Shown here in pieces: positions 21,700 through 48,389 of a stretch of DNA of 64,000 nt; position 1 is the stretch's first letter; each line of letters begins with the position of its first letter. The stretch covers positions 25,161,558 to 25,225,557 of the forward strand of contig NC_088873.1 of assembly GCF_032884065.1 (NCBI RefSeq). Direction: 5' to 3'. The translations under genes and the position numbers were made by a program. Below the pieces are notes generated by a model. That model searched no databases and was not told where the DNA came from. It saw nothing but the letters and a program-made list of their open reading frames with translations. Origin of the DNA: Artemia franciscana (Eukaryota > Arthropoda > Branchiopoda > Anostraca > Artemiidae).

Positions 21700-23075
21700 G
21701 GAAGAAGGAATTAATATTGAGTACCTATGACACGTACAAAATTACACAATTTGACAAATTACTCTGAATAGCCAAAGAAAAAGGTATGGAAGAAGAAACA
21801 GCAACAAATCACATAAACGAAAATGTTGCACAACGAAATTGACGGTTAGTTGCACACGAAATTGTTTAGTACCGTGCCCTAAAACAAACTGAAAATCAGG
21901 AACAATTGAGGCAATCAATTGATGTTTAAAATTGAGACAATCTAGGAGTCGACAATGTATAGCCCTTTCAAAAATCTTGCTGAACACTATATTGCAGGAC
22001 CACTCCGTGATCCACTTTAAAAAAAATAATAACAGAAGCACGCTTTACAGCACTTAGGAATACAACATTTTCAAGAGAAAGATTGACAAGTCTTGTTAGG
22101 GCAGGAAAGATGAAGTTGACCACCTTAAAAGGAATGTGTCTAGGCAAGTAAACAAAGACGTTTTAAACCCCTAACAATTCTGGCAATTTCACTTTCAGAG
22201 ACAAGCTCTAAAGTCATTGATTTAAGACAAGTAGGTCCAAGGATAGACCTAAAATCAGGTAGAGAAGAAGGAATTACATAAAATTTCCTACAGACGTTGA
22301 AAAGCTGAAGTCGAGGTTCACGCCAAGATGGCTTAGAGGACCTATAAGTCTTCCTAAGATTATTTTTCCTCGTCCATCTTTCAAGAAGTTCAACAGTCAT
22401 CCAAGGATTTTATGGAACCATTCATTTTTATGCTAGCTTGGACTTAAATGCACCAAATGCGCCCGAGAGCTTTTTTCAACGAGTTAATTAGACAATCAAA
22501 ATTAGATTAAGTTTCAGATACTCTACGAATGCTGTGCCAACTGTGACCTAAGAAGTGGCAGATCCTGATTGTTAACTTTTAAAGAAGGAAAACCAATCTT
22601 TGGCTGTTCTTAGGCATGGAATCAGAAAATTCATACCTGGAAAAAATAGGAAAATCGTCTGAGATATCGTAGCTGAAAGAAAACTAAAAGCTGTAAAAGC
22701 TCGTACATAGTAAAAAAGGAAAATAATTCGATGCCATAGCTGAAAGAAAATCTAACAACAAACATGACCACCGGTCACACAAGTCAAGGTTGAAGTCACC
22801 CATAATGACAGTTTCAGAAGAATAATGTTGGATTTTTTACAAAACCTCATCAAGAATATGAAGGAAAGAGGGAACAGACCCACCAGGAAATCGGTACATA
22901 TTACCAGTAATTAGAGTTTAAGTCCAGGTTTTAATCTCGATTAACACAGGTTCAAAAATTCCATCTTCATTTTTGACAGGTCAAGTCTTACAGAACACGT
23001 AAGGTAATCCGAAACACAGTCAGCAAGGCCACCTTTACCCTTCCTGCTTCGATTCAAGCGTTCCAGATGGAAATT
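21700..23075 (-). mobile_element. CR1/Jockey-type LINE, decayed, endonuclease plus reverse transcriptase
   Basis: Reading on the minus strand: an apurinic-type endonuclease with NRSRKGKGGLADCV (23070-23020), FPGGSVPSFLHILDEVL and ETVIMGDFNLDLCDRW (near 22800). Next comes the linker between endonuclease and RT, with WTRKN..RKTYRSSKPSWRE (near 22350), then the RT start with SKIFERAIHCRLLD and VPDFQFVLGHGT (near 21900). Domain order and spacing fit a CR1/Jockey LINE. Several stops and frame changes are present, and the element ends near 21700 inside RT. Its left, 5' side abuts the RTE copy at about 23076. Confidence 0.75.
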
Positions 23076-23104
23076 ACCTTAGATCCTCGAGAGCCAGGGG
23101 TGGC

Positions 23105-24808
23105 TCATAGGGCGTCTACGAAACCTCGCCAGACATCTCGGAGCTGAGCTGCAGCCATGACGTCCTCCCACTGTGGTTGAAGAGACAACTCCGCATTTCT
23201 CAGGTCTCGGTCGTACTGTCGTCGTAAGGTGTGTCTTGGTCGACCTCTTTTTCGCCTCCCCTCGGGACGCCAATCATATACTGTATTCGGGAGTCGATCC
23301 TCTGGCATACGGAGGACGTGGCCAAGGTATGTCCATCTCCTACGTTTCAGAAGGTCAGTAACTAATGGCTGACCGGTTCGCCGGCGAACTTCTATGTTGG
23401 TGACCTTTTCCTGCCACGATATGTTCAGGATTCTCCTAAGGCACATGTTTTCAAAGGCTAGGATACGTTTCTCTAGCTGGGTGTTTAGTTTCCAGCATTC
23501 ACTAGCATAGAGGAGGATGGACATCACATTGCTATTCAGGAGGCGGAGCTTCAAGCGCATAGAGTATTTACTACTGCGCCAGACTGGTTTCAACTTGCTA
23601 AAAGCCGATGTCGCTTGTCCAATTTTCCTCTTGATTTCGTTGGCTATTTTACCATCGTATTCGATCCAACTCCCAAGATATTTAAATTCCTTGACCTGCT
23701 CAATAGTTTTATTTTTGCATTTTAATATGAGTGGGGAGTCAGATGTGGCCATACTCTTTGTTTTACTGACATTTACTGCAAGTCCCATTTTCTCGGCCTT
23801 TTCGTCTATGGCGTCGAGTAGCAGCTGCAGTCGCAGTTTCGCTTCTTCAAGAAGAACAACGTCATCTGCGAAGTCCAGATCGGAGATCAGTCGGCTGCTA
23901 ATCTTCACTCCAATGCCTGAAGACTGCCGTAGAATATAGTCCATTACAATGACAAACAGAAACGGGGATAGGACACACCCTTGTTTGACGCCAGACATTA
24001 TCTTGAAGAAACGCGTGTCCCCATTTTCTGTGCGTACACAGCATTCACTATCCTCATATAGTGCGATTATCATTTTGACTAGTTTATCAGGTACTCCGTA
24101 ATATTTCAAAATCTTCCATAAAGTGTCTCGGTTAACAGAATCGAACGCCTTTTCAAAATCAATGAAGAGCAGGTACAGCTTTTTGTTCCATTCTCTGGAC
24201 TCTTCCACCATCAGTCTAAGAATGAAAATAAGATCAGAGCAAGACCTACCAGGTCGGAACCCATGTTGCTCTTCCCTGAGATGTGAGTCCAGGGCTGCTC
24301 TTAGGCGTTGTAGTATTACTGAGGCTAGTATTTTACTAGACACAGACATCAAATTGATGCCCCTCCAATTGTCACAAATTTGTGCATCGCCTTTCTTGAA
24401 GAGTTTGACCAGTATACCTCTGGTCCAATCTTTTGGGACTTTTTCGTTGTTCCAGATGGCCACTAGAAGAGCAGTCCATAGGAACATGCAGGCTCGAAGG
24501 GACGCTTTCAGCATCTCTGCCGTGATCCCATCGACTCCAGGTGCACGTCCATTTTTCAGCTTTTTCACAGCTGTCGTCACTTCTACCGTGCTGGGTGGGT
24601 CAGCACTTACGTCAATTTGTAAAAATTGCGTATCCGGTACTGTTTCTGGATCATCAGGTCTGGGCCTATTTAAGACTTTCTCGAAATGTGAGGCCCATCT
24701 CTCGTCAGCTTTCTGTGGATCCGAAATAACGTCTCCATTTTCATCTTTTACAAGGGATGTACGATTTGTTTTCTTTCCAACTATCTCGTTTGTTAGTCGA
24801 TAAACCAT
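23105..24808 (-). CDS. Reverse transcriptase of RTE-type LINE
   Basis: The open frame has 567 codons. RT blocks in order: LKNGRAPGVDGITAEMLKAS (finger), EKVPKDWTRGILVKLFKKGD, NWRGINLMSVSSKILASVIL, EEQHGFRPGRSCSDLIFILR, LLFIDFEKAFDSVNRDTLWK (first catalytic Asp), KIMSGVKQGCVLSPFLFVIV, LDFADDVVLLEE (the catalytic FADD pair) and FKYLGSWIEYDGKI. The C-terminal tail has LGHVLRMPEDRLPN and GRRKRGRPRHTLR, as in RTE-like elements. No internal stop is visible. The N-terminus is set by the frame shift with the endonuclease; the ATG is therefore not the true start. Confidence 0.9.
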   Translation of the reverse strand: MVYRLTNEIVGKKTNRTSLVKDENGDVISDPQKADERWASHFEKVLNRPRPDDPETVPDTQFLQIDVSADPPSTVEVTTAVKKLKNGRAPGVDGITAEMLKASLRACMFLWTALLVAIWNNEKVPKDWTRGILVKLFKKGDAQICDNWRGINLMSVSSKILASVILQRLRAALDSHLREEQHGFRPGRSCSDLIFILRLMVEESREWNKKLYLLFIDFEKAFDSVNRDTLWKILKYYGVPDKLVKMIIALYEDSECCVRTENGDTRFFKIMSGVKQGCVLSPFLFVIVMDYILRQSSGIGVKISSRLISDLDFADDVVLLEEAKLRLQLLLDAIDEKAEKMGLAVNVSKTKSMATSDSPLILKCKNKTIEQVKEFKYLGSWIEYDGKIANEIKRKIGQATSAFSKLKPVWRSSKYSMRLKLRLLNSNVMSILLYASECWKLNTQLEKRILAFENMCLRRILNISWQEKVTNIEVRRRTGQPLVTDLLKRRRWTYLGHVLRMPEDRLPNTVYDWRPEGRRKRGRPRHTLRRQYDRDLRNAELSLQPQWEDVMAAAQLRDVWRGFVDAL

Positions 24809-25698
24809 TTTGAGTCTCCTTTCTTTGCAGCTTCTCCTGCAAGCGCTGCTTTTCTCTCAATGGCAATTCTTTTGTCTTTCCTGGCACTTCTTTTCACTGC
24901 TTTATCCTCTTCTTTGTAGCGGAGCTGTAATTGGGCTTTTTGCTCTGGGCTTGATGTATTCAGGATAAGCGTTCGGGTCTCCTTGCGTTTACTGATGTAT
25001 TTCCAGGTATCATCCGATATCCATTCTTCTTTCTTTCTTTTCTTGAAGCCAAGGTTGGCCTTCGCAACGTCATGGTACACACTCTTGACTGAGGTCCATG
25101 TATTCTCAACATCAAAGTCATTGGTTTTGTCGAGCAGATTTAACGCTTCAAATCTGTTATGTAGAGATATGCAGAAGTTTTTGCGGATGTCAGGATCTTT
25201 CAGCTTATCGGTGTCAAATTGTTTATGTGTTGCAGTGTTAGTTTTCCGCTTCTGAGCTTTCAGTTTGATTCTTACTTCGGCTATCATCAGGATGTGATCT
25301 GAATTAACATCCGCTCCTCGAAAACCCCTCACGTCACATAGGCTACTTCTCCAACGTCTTGACATGAGGAAATGGTCGATTTGATTCTTCGTTTGGCCGT
25401 CGGGGGACACCCATGTGTACTTGTGAATCGTTTTATGGTCGAACATACTACCACCTATTATCAAATCGTTGCTTAGTGCATAATCGATTAGCAGTGTGCC
25501 ATTCTCATTTATCTCTCCCATGCCATGTGGGCCCAGAACTTCAGGGCAGTACTGGCGGTCTGCACCAACTTTAGCATTTAGATCGCCAACCACGCAGAGT
25601 ACATCATGCCTGGGAACGTCTTTCGTGACCGAGTGTAGCATGTTATAGAAAGCATCTTTCTCCTCTTCATCAGCTTCGTTTGTTGGAGCGTGAACCAA
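24793..25698 (-). CDS. Endonuclease domain of RTE-type LINE (partial)
   Basis: The frame reads HAPTNEADEEEKDAFYNML, VLCVVGDLNAKVGADRQ, LLIDYALSNDLIIGGSMFDH, YTWVSPDGQTKNQIDHFLMS, RRWRSSLCDVR and GADVNSDHILMIAEVRIKLK. These are the catalytic blocks GDLNAK, QIDH and SDH of the AP-endonuclease fold, in the form often misannotated as craniofacial development protein 2-like. The region after it is the linker to RT. The first part of the fold, including the WNVR block, is missing. Confidence 0.88.
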   Translation of the reverse strand: MVHAPTNEADEEEKDAFYNMLHSVTKDVPRHDVLCVVGDLNAKVGADRQYCPEVLGPHGMGEINENGTLLIDYALSNDLIIGGSMFDHKTIHKYTWVSPDGQTKNQIDHFLMSRRWRSSLCDVRGFRGADVNSDHILMIAEVRIKLKAQKRKTNTATHKQFDTDKLKDPDIRKNFCISLHNRFEALNLLDKTNDFDVENTWTSVKSVYHDVAKANLGFKKRKKEEWISDDTWKYISKRKETRTLILNTSSPEQKAQLQLRYKEEDKAVKRSARKDKRIAIERKAALAGEAAKKGDSKWFID

Positions 25699-25760
25699 AA
25701 ATCACGAGCATTGAGCTGAAGCACAGAGAAGCTACCATCTCGTCTGGATACCTGACATAA

Positions 25761-28005
25761 ATCCGATACATACTTATAACTGAAGAATAAGTATTTGCTG
25801 GTAAATTATTAGTAGGACCTACTAAATTATTAACTATATTAAGAGCATCAACTTGGTTATTTTGGATTTGGAAGTGTTCACTAACCCGAGAAGGAGATTT
25901 CAACAGAACTATACTCAAACAAATTCAAAATACTTACGAACTATGATCCATCAGGCGCTACCACCTAGCTTGGAATCCCCACAACATCGGCATTCAGACA
26001 GCTTGAAGATGGGAGACCAGCAGTTGGCACATTTTGAAAAATAACAAAATAAAAAGAGAAAGTAAAAGGCCAATAAAACACAATCCAAGAAAATTAAATT
26101 TCCCGCTACCTTTAAATCCCCGCTGATAACATCCACATAATTGTTATATCTTCGTAGTTTTACAAATACATATGCAAAATCATTCGCAATATTTGACGCC
26201 AAAAACTTATTCGGTTGAAAATGGTTAATGTCAGAAAGCTAGTACTGTGAATTATGGTCTGCATTATTTCTGTTTGACGACACTGAATGGCATAACTTAA
26301 ACAGGTAATCAACGTTAGAAGAATGGTTGTCAATTCAAGTTATGCATCTGTATGATAATATAATTCGTAACTGTAACTTTTCAAATGTAATGGCATAAAC
26401 ATAGACAGGAGGAAGAAAGGAAGGAGAAAAAAAAGAAATAAACAAAGGCTAAAACACATGTTAAATTGACCAATGTTTGCATCCAATGTTCTCATTGGCA
26501 AGAAGGACAAAAAAAAACACCCTTGATGAGACCGAAGACACTTGTGCCATGTTTCTCATGAGCTGTATTAAGAATATCCTGTCGCTGGCGGTTAGATTTT
26601 CCGAAAATAAGATACCACTTTTTGCCATTTCGTCCTAGCTGCATAAACAATTTTCGCGATCACTTTGTCACCGAATGTAATCAGCACAGGGGCAGATTTA
26701 TCTGGCAAGTAGAAGCTACTAAGATAAATCAGTGTACTTTGCTTATGTCAGCATCAGTTATTTTGGTGAGTTCCATCTTCCTATATTCAAGATGATAGCT
26801 ATAGGTTTAAATTTGGATATATTTAACACCATTGAACAAGAGTAAATATAGCCTAGAATATTTGTCGATATCGTCCAAACAACGCTCGATCCAAAGCATT
26901 CTATTATGAAGTGATTCCAGGACATAGACATCAATCGTGTTTATATTCCAATAGATTTCGGGGTGTATTCCACAAAAATAGATTGATAGACTTCCAAAAC
27001 GAAGTTTCCAACCGAGAATTTTGTTATATTAGTAGAAGCTAAACGAGTTTACACCTATTTTTAAATATCCTTTCTGAAATTACCTTTCGCGCGAGCAAAT
27101 TGTATTTTCATCGATGTTGGTCGTGATATTACTTCATTACTTTCACTAACAGAACTTGTACTTTGAGTGGCTGGAGGTTTTGAAGCCATACAAGTGGATT
27201 AATTAATCGTTCTATATTCCTAAATTTTTCACGGTAGATGTCAGGCATTCAATTCAATTCATAAAGTTTTTTTTAACATTTTTTGATTCGAAATTACTAC
27301 GTTAATCTCAGCTACCACTTGCCTTTTTTGAGACCCATAGCAATATACTAAATATTTAAAATCGCCTAACGTAATCTTCATTCTACAATTCCTACTGATC
27401 ATAGAGGATATCCTGCGAAATTAGTAAAAGCAAGATCACCAGATTTATACAAAGCCATATCAAAGCTGCCTACCGGCAAGGGAGTTCTTAGACGAACCCC
27501 CCAATAATCCAAGTTAACAGTTCATCCAAATGAGTTATAAGCTTATCCAAAGAGCCAGTGTGCAAGGGTCCAGTTAATTCAGACAATAATCATTTTTCAA
27601 AGCACTTTTACGAAATTCAGATAATAGTCCTTTTTAGAAGCCTAGTTACAAAACGGTCTCAACAGGAACATTTTTCTCGTAGGTATCTAAAACTCTATTT
27701 CCCATAGTTATGCGGCAGTCTCCACCGATACAGTAACGCAAATTGATTTTGTCTACCTTTCCATGTCAATAACTTTCATGAATTGAATATCTTCATTTCG
27801 TACATATTGGCCGCATTTTTGACCGTAGATATTTCAGAAGCTCTGTTTGGTAATTTCTTTGTTTTGTTTTTTTACGTTTGCCCTCATCTCTACATTCAAA
27901 AATGCTGTTTTATGAAGCTGCTGTCTACAAATGTTCATAAAATTACCTATAGACATTCACTCAGACATTTAAGCATGATTTTGAACTGTCATACATCATA
28001 CAAAG
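25761..28005. other. Unassigned sequence
   Basis: No gene, RNA or named repeat could be supported. The possible C-terminal exon of GXYLT, on the minus strand, was sought here and not recognised. Confidence 0.4.
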
Positions 28006-28200
28006 TAATGATAAAGGATAAAAATCCTTCAGAGCCACTGATGGCGCACTGGGCGTCGAGTCAAAGTTTAAGTTGCTGGGTCTTTTTTCTGCAGGGACAG
28101 ATAGCAGGCCTCTCGCCCACACTTACGTCAGCAGGAATTCAACCCTGGGTCCCGTATTGACAAGCAGAGCATCAATCCACAGTGCTACCACAGGGTATAT
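28006..28200 (-). mobile_element. tRNA-derived SINE head
   Basis: On the minus strand from about 28196 there is an A-box-like TGGTAGCACTGTGG and, about 35 bases on, a B-box-like GGGTTGAATTCC. These are the RNA polymerase III internal promoter boxes of a tRNA-like head. The following GCTGACGTAAGTGTGGGCGA region and beyond would be the SINE body. It is not a functional tRNA, since stem pairing is poor. Next to it on the + strand, an imperfect GGTAGTGCTACCAC hairpin extends to about 28225. Confidence 0.6.
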
Positions 28201-28225
28201 GTGGTAGTGCTACCACATAGATAAC

Positions 28226-30425
28226 ACAGAAATACCACAAAAAATACACTTTTTGTTAAGTATATTATGTAGTGCTATCAAGATTAATCTAGGAAAAGTA
28301 GTAAGATAAAAAGACTACCTTCCAAAAGAGCTCTTAATTATCTAGTTAACATTCCTGAATCATTGTCAAATATCGTTATTTTGCATTTAAAATTTGTTTC
28401 GAAACGCAATTATGGGGCGAACATCGTTCTTTAGTAGTTGTGCGCTGCCGCGTCCACAATCATCCGATCTTTTCGGTAGAATTTTCAGTTTCTTCTTTCC
28501 TATTATTTCACTGGTTAGGTTTCTTGAACTCCTCTGCTTCTTCAACCAGGTTAGTCACTATGATTTTCAGGTTGAAATAGTAAAATTATAGGTTATTTGC
28601 TTTTTCGTAAACTTTTTGGGATATACGTATGAGTTTCATGGGCTACTTGTAAGGGTTAAGTTTGGACTAAAAAAAAACATCCCTTACGAAATAGTTCCAG
28701 ATTAGAAAATAACAGCTATGCTAATTTTTACATTATTTTCTGTGTATCAAATAAACTATGTCTGAGGGATAGACGAGTCATTTGAAAAAGAAAGAAAAAA
28801 GAACGCAGCTACTATTAGGAATTGAGGTTTAAAAATCGCTATGCCTTTACATGCTTTATTAGAAAAATAAATATAAAAGAGTAAAATAGTCAGAGGGCTC
28901 TATGTATCTTCCATGATCATAAATACAAAATAGTTGACATTATAGACAATAGCTAACACTTAAATATAATAGATCAAGAATGACGTAATAACGAAACCAT
29001 AAATAGTGGCAACAAAGTGTGCGCGAAACATAACAGAATAATAATATTTGAATTTTCCTTATATGAAAGGATAACCTTTTCTAGCCTAGTATTCTAGGTT
29101 TTTGAGTAAAAATTTCCTCATTTTGCCACAATTGGAAGGTGAAGTTGCATCAAATTTGGCAGACACCAACTCTACCAGTGATGTAAGTTTCTCACCAGGG
29201 ATGAACTAAAAAGAGTGATAAATCAATATCCTGTTCACTTGCATGTATAGGGGCATTTGACTTCGAAAGTTTTGCTAAAAACGAAATTTCTCTTTCAAAA
29301 GAATCTATTTCTCTGCCTTCGACTTTTTTCGAAGGCAGGAGGGGCAAATTAAAATCGTGAACGAAGCAAATCTATTGAAAAATTGAGTGCACTAAAAAGA
29401 TATAGCGATGTAAAGAGGAAGAGATACGAGCCGACCCAGTGGAGCCGGTTGGGGGGGGATGTTTGCCCATGCTTCCTAATTTTTTGCCTTTCCTCTCTGT
29501 TAGATTGAAAAATACATTTTGCCCCCCCCCCTCAACATTTTCGTGAAGTGCCGCCTCAGGAGCCAAAAGACCTCTCAAGTTTATAAGATAATTTCGAAAA
29601 CGGTTTGCTAAGCTGTTTTCAAAGAGAGGATCAGCAGGTCAAAGTAGAATAGCGAGACTGATTTTTGACTGAAAATTTTTCTGTTGATACTTCTTCTAAA
29701 GATAGCTTGCCAAACAATTTTGGCAACTATCCAACAACTGTGAAAATGTCAGACTCAACCTTTAGACGTGAGAGCGACAACTAATCAAATGCACAGGCTC
29801 GTAAAACTTTTCAAAATACAACTTAAAAATGTTTTGGGTGACGTATTCTATAAAAGTGAAGCTTGGAGTACACTCTGAAGGACATGATACAGTCATAAGG
29901 GAAAAGTTCAAACTCAGTTTAAAATAAAAAGTCCTGACTTGGAGCAGAACTGAGCTAATTCCATACGATCGCCCATGGAAAATAAGACAATAACAAAAAA
30001 CAAGCAAATTAATATGCATCCATGCCTAACTTTCTCTAAAACATTAAAAAATTTTGCGTTTTTTTCATATGGGCAAAACCTCTGATTAAGGGCTCTTATA
30101 TATGGTGGATTTGATAGCGTAAAACAACCCTCTTTTTTGGTGGCAAAGTATCTTTCCTGTAAACTTATCTATTTAGAAAAAAAAATCTGGCTTATCAAAG
30201 ATTCGAGCCTAAGTTGCCACAGGCAAGTGTTCTTATATTCGCGGTACCAAATCTTGCATAATAGTGTTTTTTTCAGTACTTTTAGCTGAGGTGAATCATC
30301 CGTATATGTTGTTTTATTAACACAAGGGGAAAATACAAGAGGAGGGAGTTTATGAATGATTTTCCGTCGTTCTACGTGCCACTCGAGAGATTTCTAGGCA
30401 GGAGCTTCAGGTTGGTGATGAAAAA
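28226..30425. other. Unassigned sequence
   Basis: I see no supportable gene. G-rich and C-rich runs occur at 29452-29459 and 29521-29530. Open frames of 60-85 codons here show no recognisable motif. Confidence 0.4.
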
Positions 30426-31080
30426 TTTGTAGGGTCAAATCATATCGTTATTTAGGAGTTTTTCTTGATCCCCTTTTGTCCCTTCATAATCATATTGAGT
30501 ATTTAAGATTAAAACTTGCTCAAAATATTGAGTCGATGTATCGTGTGAAGAATATTTTTCCATGTACCACATTAAAAATAATTTACTATTCTCTAATTGC
30601 TTCTTATTTGAATTACTGTTCAGTTGCATATCTTAATACCTTTTGGAGGCATATAAAACCTTTACAGGTAATACAAAATAGGGCAATAAGAATACTTGGA
30701 ATTTTTTTTAAATCGACCTTCAAAACTTGAAAATGTTTCGGAGACTAAAACGTTATTCCTTTTCTTAAATTTGTTCGATTTAAAAGATACACGAGTATTA
30801 AATGATTACATATGGCATTTTTAAGTCCAAAATTCTAAAAATTATTTCTATGATAAATCTCTGTTAATTTTACTTCCTCGTTCGGATTGTCGGAGGTCTG
30901 GGATGTACCGAATTCCTTCTGTAATTTCTGAAAGGTCAAGGTTTTCGATTAGGTACCAAATGCCCTTCATTGTAAACAATTATGAGATGAATGACAAAAT
31001 TCTGCTTGATTCATCCAAAAATCTCAGCTAAATTTAAAAGAGCAAATATTAAAGATTGTTTGCTAAGATTTTGATTATTC
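30426..31080 (+). mobile_element. CR1/Jockey-type LINE, thumb and C-terminus
   Basis: It reads VKSYRYLGVFLDPLLSLHNH, KLAQNIESMYRVKNIF, TTLKIIYYSLIASYLNYCSV and LQVIQNRAIRILG. This is the conserved post-RT segment (YLGV.LD..L, then Y.SLI.SYLNYC, then LQNRA.RI). After a frame change it continues YRIPSVISERSRFSIRYQ and ends MNDKILLDSSKNLS. The 5' two thirds of the element are missing. Confidence 0.8.
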
Positions 31081-31439
31081 GCTATTGATGATGGAAAATT
31101 AAATTATTTGATCTTCTTCTTTGTGTGTTTTGTTTTTGTGCTCCTGTGCTTGGGATGACCTCCCACGCCCCTCCTGCCCAATATTTATTTATTTACTTAT
31201 CCTTGTTACTTCTCTTTTGTGTGTTTTTTTTCTATTGTATTTGTTTTTTGCCGTGTTAAATTTTGGAATTATTATGATGAGAAGTTGATGTTTTTTCTAT
31301 GTTTTTGCACTATCCCAGCCTTACGAGCTCTGCTCTCTGTTGGGACATAATATTTTTTTTTGCATTTTTTTGCGAGTTGAAGTCACGGACTTTACTAGGA
31401 TTGTAATGACGGTTAATGTTAAGATGGTTCGGTAATTAT

Positions 31440-31725
31440 TGCGAATAAAACAAAAAAAATTAGCTACCAAAAGTTGTGAGTTTTTCAAGGCACCTGGGGC
31501 CAAACGAATAGCAGGAAATCCCCGAAAACATTGGGAAAGGATCACAAGGGAACATTTGAAGGTTGTAGGAGCTTCATTCGAGGGATTAAAGAGTGAAGCC
31601 CTAAGCAGAGTGGACAGAGGAGGAGTATGTACAGCTCCTATGCGCTATTGGCCTCAAATGGTGGCATTACTATCGGGAGTATTAAGATCAACAGCAGTAG
31701 TATTATTGTATTTGAGGAAAAGTGG
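31440..31725 (+). mobile_element. RTE-like LINE C-terminal fragment
   Basis: The frame reads AKRIAGNPRKHWERITREHL, KVVGASFEGLKSEALSR and TAPMRYWPQMVA. It corresponds to the RGRPR..W..V..DL..VG tail that ends RTE-like ORFs. It stops only about 30 bases before the last recognised GXYLT coding exon, in the opposite orientation. Confidence 0.6.
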
Positions 31726-31754
31726 AACTAACAACAAAATTTAAAAGTATTTAC

Positions 31755-47361
<15,607 letters not shown>

Positions 47362-48389
47362 TCAGCATGAGTTCCCTCGATTTTCCAATGAGGAAGATGT
47401 TCGAAATTATACACGGCATCTATTTGTTTTTGTTTTTATTTACAGTCCGTTCAGGAATGTGGGGACGCTCAAAAACGGGTCGGTGCCATTGGAATATGAA
47501 GGGGCAAATCGGGTCAAAACTGGGCAAATTTTTGTTGTTGAACTTTGAAGACAGTGAAATTGTCTCAAAGCGTAGCAAAAAAATTTCTTTGCCGAGTTGT
47601 GACCCAATTTGCCCCTCCATAGCATAATTCAAAGAAGTCATATAGAAATTTTTGTTTAACTAGCAACGAAAATTGTGGATATTTTGTCCAAAGCCACCAC
47701 ACTATTTTATTTTTCGTTGCAAAATGCTGGGAAAAAATATCCTTAATGAGAAAAGCTTATGAAAAACGAAGTTAATTTTATTTAAACTCATGAAAAGTTA
47801 GGAGTAAAGTGTCAAAATTTGAAAAAAACAGTGATATTTTCCCTAAGTTCAACAACAAAATTTGCCGAGTTTTGTACCGATCTACCCCTTTATATGGGAA
47901 AATCAATCGGTTTTCCCCAATCGGTCAGTAAAAATGAGCAAGCATTTTTGATAAGTGAAGAGCATTTCAACTGCTAACCACACGAAAATTTTAGACTTGT
48001 TGGCTTTTATCCAAAACCATCAGTTTTATCCAGCACAAGTAAGGCTTTGTAAAAAACAAATACAAAAAAATTTCTTCACCTATCGTAAACATTTGTCCCC
48101 TGGTACCAATCGGTTTTTCTCATCAGTTTTCTCATGCGTCTGAGCGGACCATTACGCTTACAGCTTCCAAAGAAGGATTTGATTTGTTAGAAAAACATTC
48201 TAGCAGTGGTAGCTAACATTTTTGCTTAGACCGTGGGAAGAAAAGAACGAAAAGACTCCGGAAATACCATTAGCGAACAATTTAACTAACAATTACATTT
48301 CACCGTTCCAACAAAAACTGTTAACTAACATTGTTACAAAATTGTTGAAGAATGATAAAACACCTTGTTCAAAGTCCAATTAATTCAGC
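47362..48389. other. 5' flank of GXYLT
   Basis: Apart from the inverted repeat at 47500-47616 I see no TATA box or other defined promoter element. ACCGATCTACCCC and similar short strings recur near 47875. Confidence 0.4.
47500..47616. repeat. Imperfect inverted repeat upstream of GXYLT
   Basis: The left arm AGGGGCAAATCGGGTCAAAA (continuing to 47528) and the right arm at 47588-47616 are reverse complements over 29 bases with about four mismatches, separated by about 60 bases. It begins about 140 bases 5' of the GXYLT ATG. It could be a small foldback element or a hairpin. Confidence 0.7.

Larger units (their letters stand above)
23076..25760 (-). mobile_element. RTE-type LINE, 5'-truncated, best preserved in window
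   Basis: One element carries an endonuclease frame (25698-24793) followed by a reverse-transcriptase frame (24808-23105). The two belong to one original ORF, now split by a single one-base shift near 24805 in the GACTCAAAATGG region. The 5' end of the endonuclease is missing: recognisable sequence stops near 25700-25760, where there is a second frame disturbance. A short 3' tail after the TGA runs to about 23076. RTE elements mobilise by target-primed reverse transcription and often truncate at 5'. It is far less decayed than any other LINE here. Confidence 0.88.

Noticed and set aside
23517-24803. Long plus-strand open frames (140 and 226 codons)
   Set aside because: They are antisense shadows of the RTE reverse transcriptase.
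28394-28591. Possible GXYLT C-terminal exon on minus (a Cys-Gly containing stretch)
   Set aside because: The frame carries stops, and nothing else matches the family's C-terminal segment.
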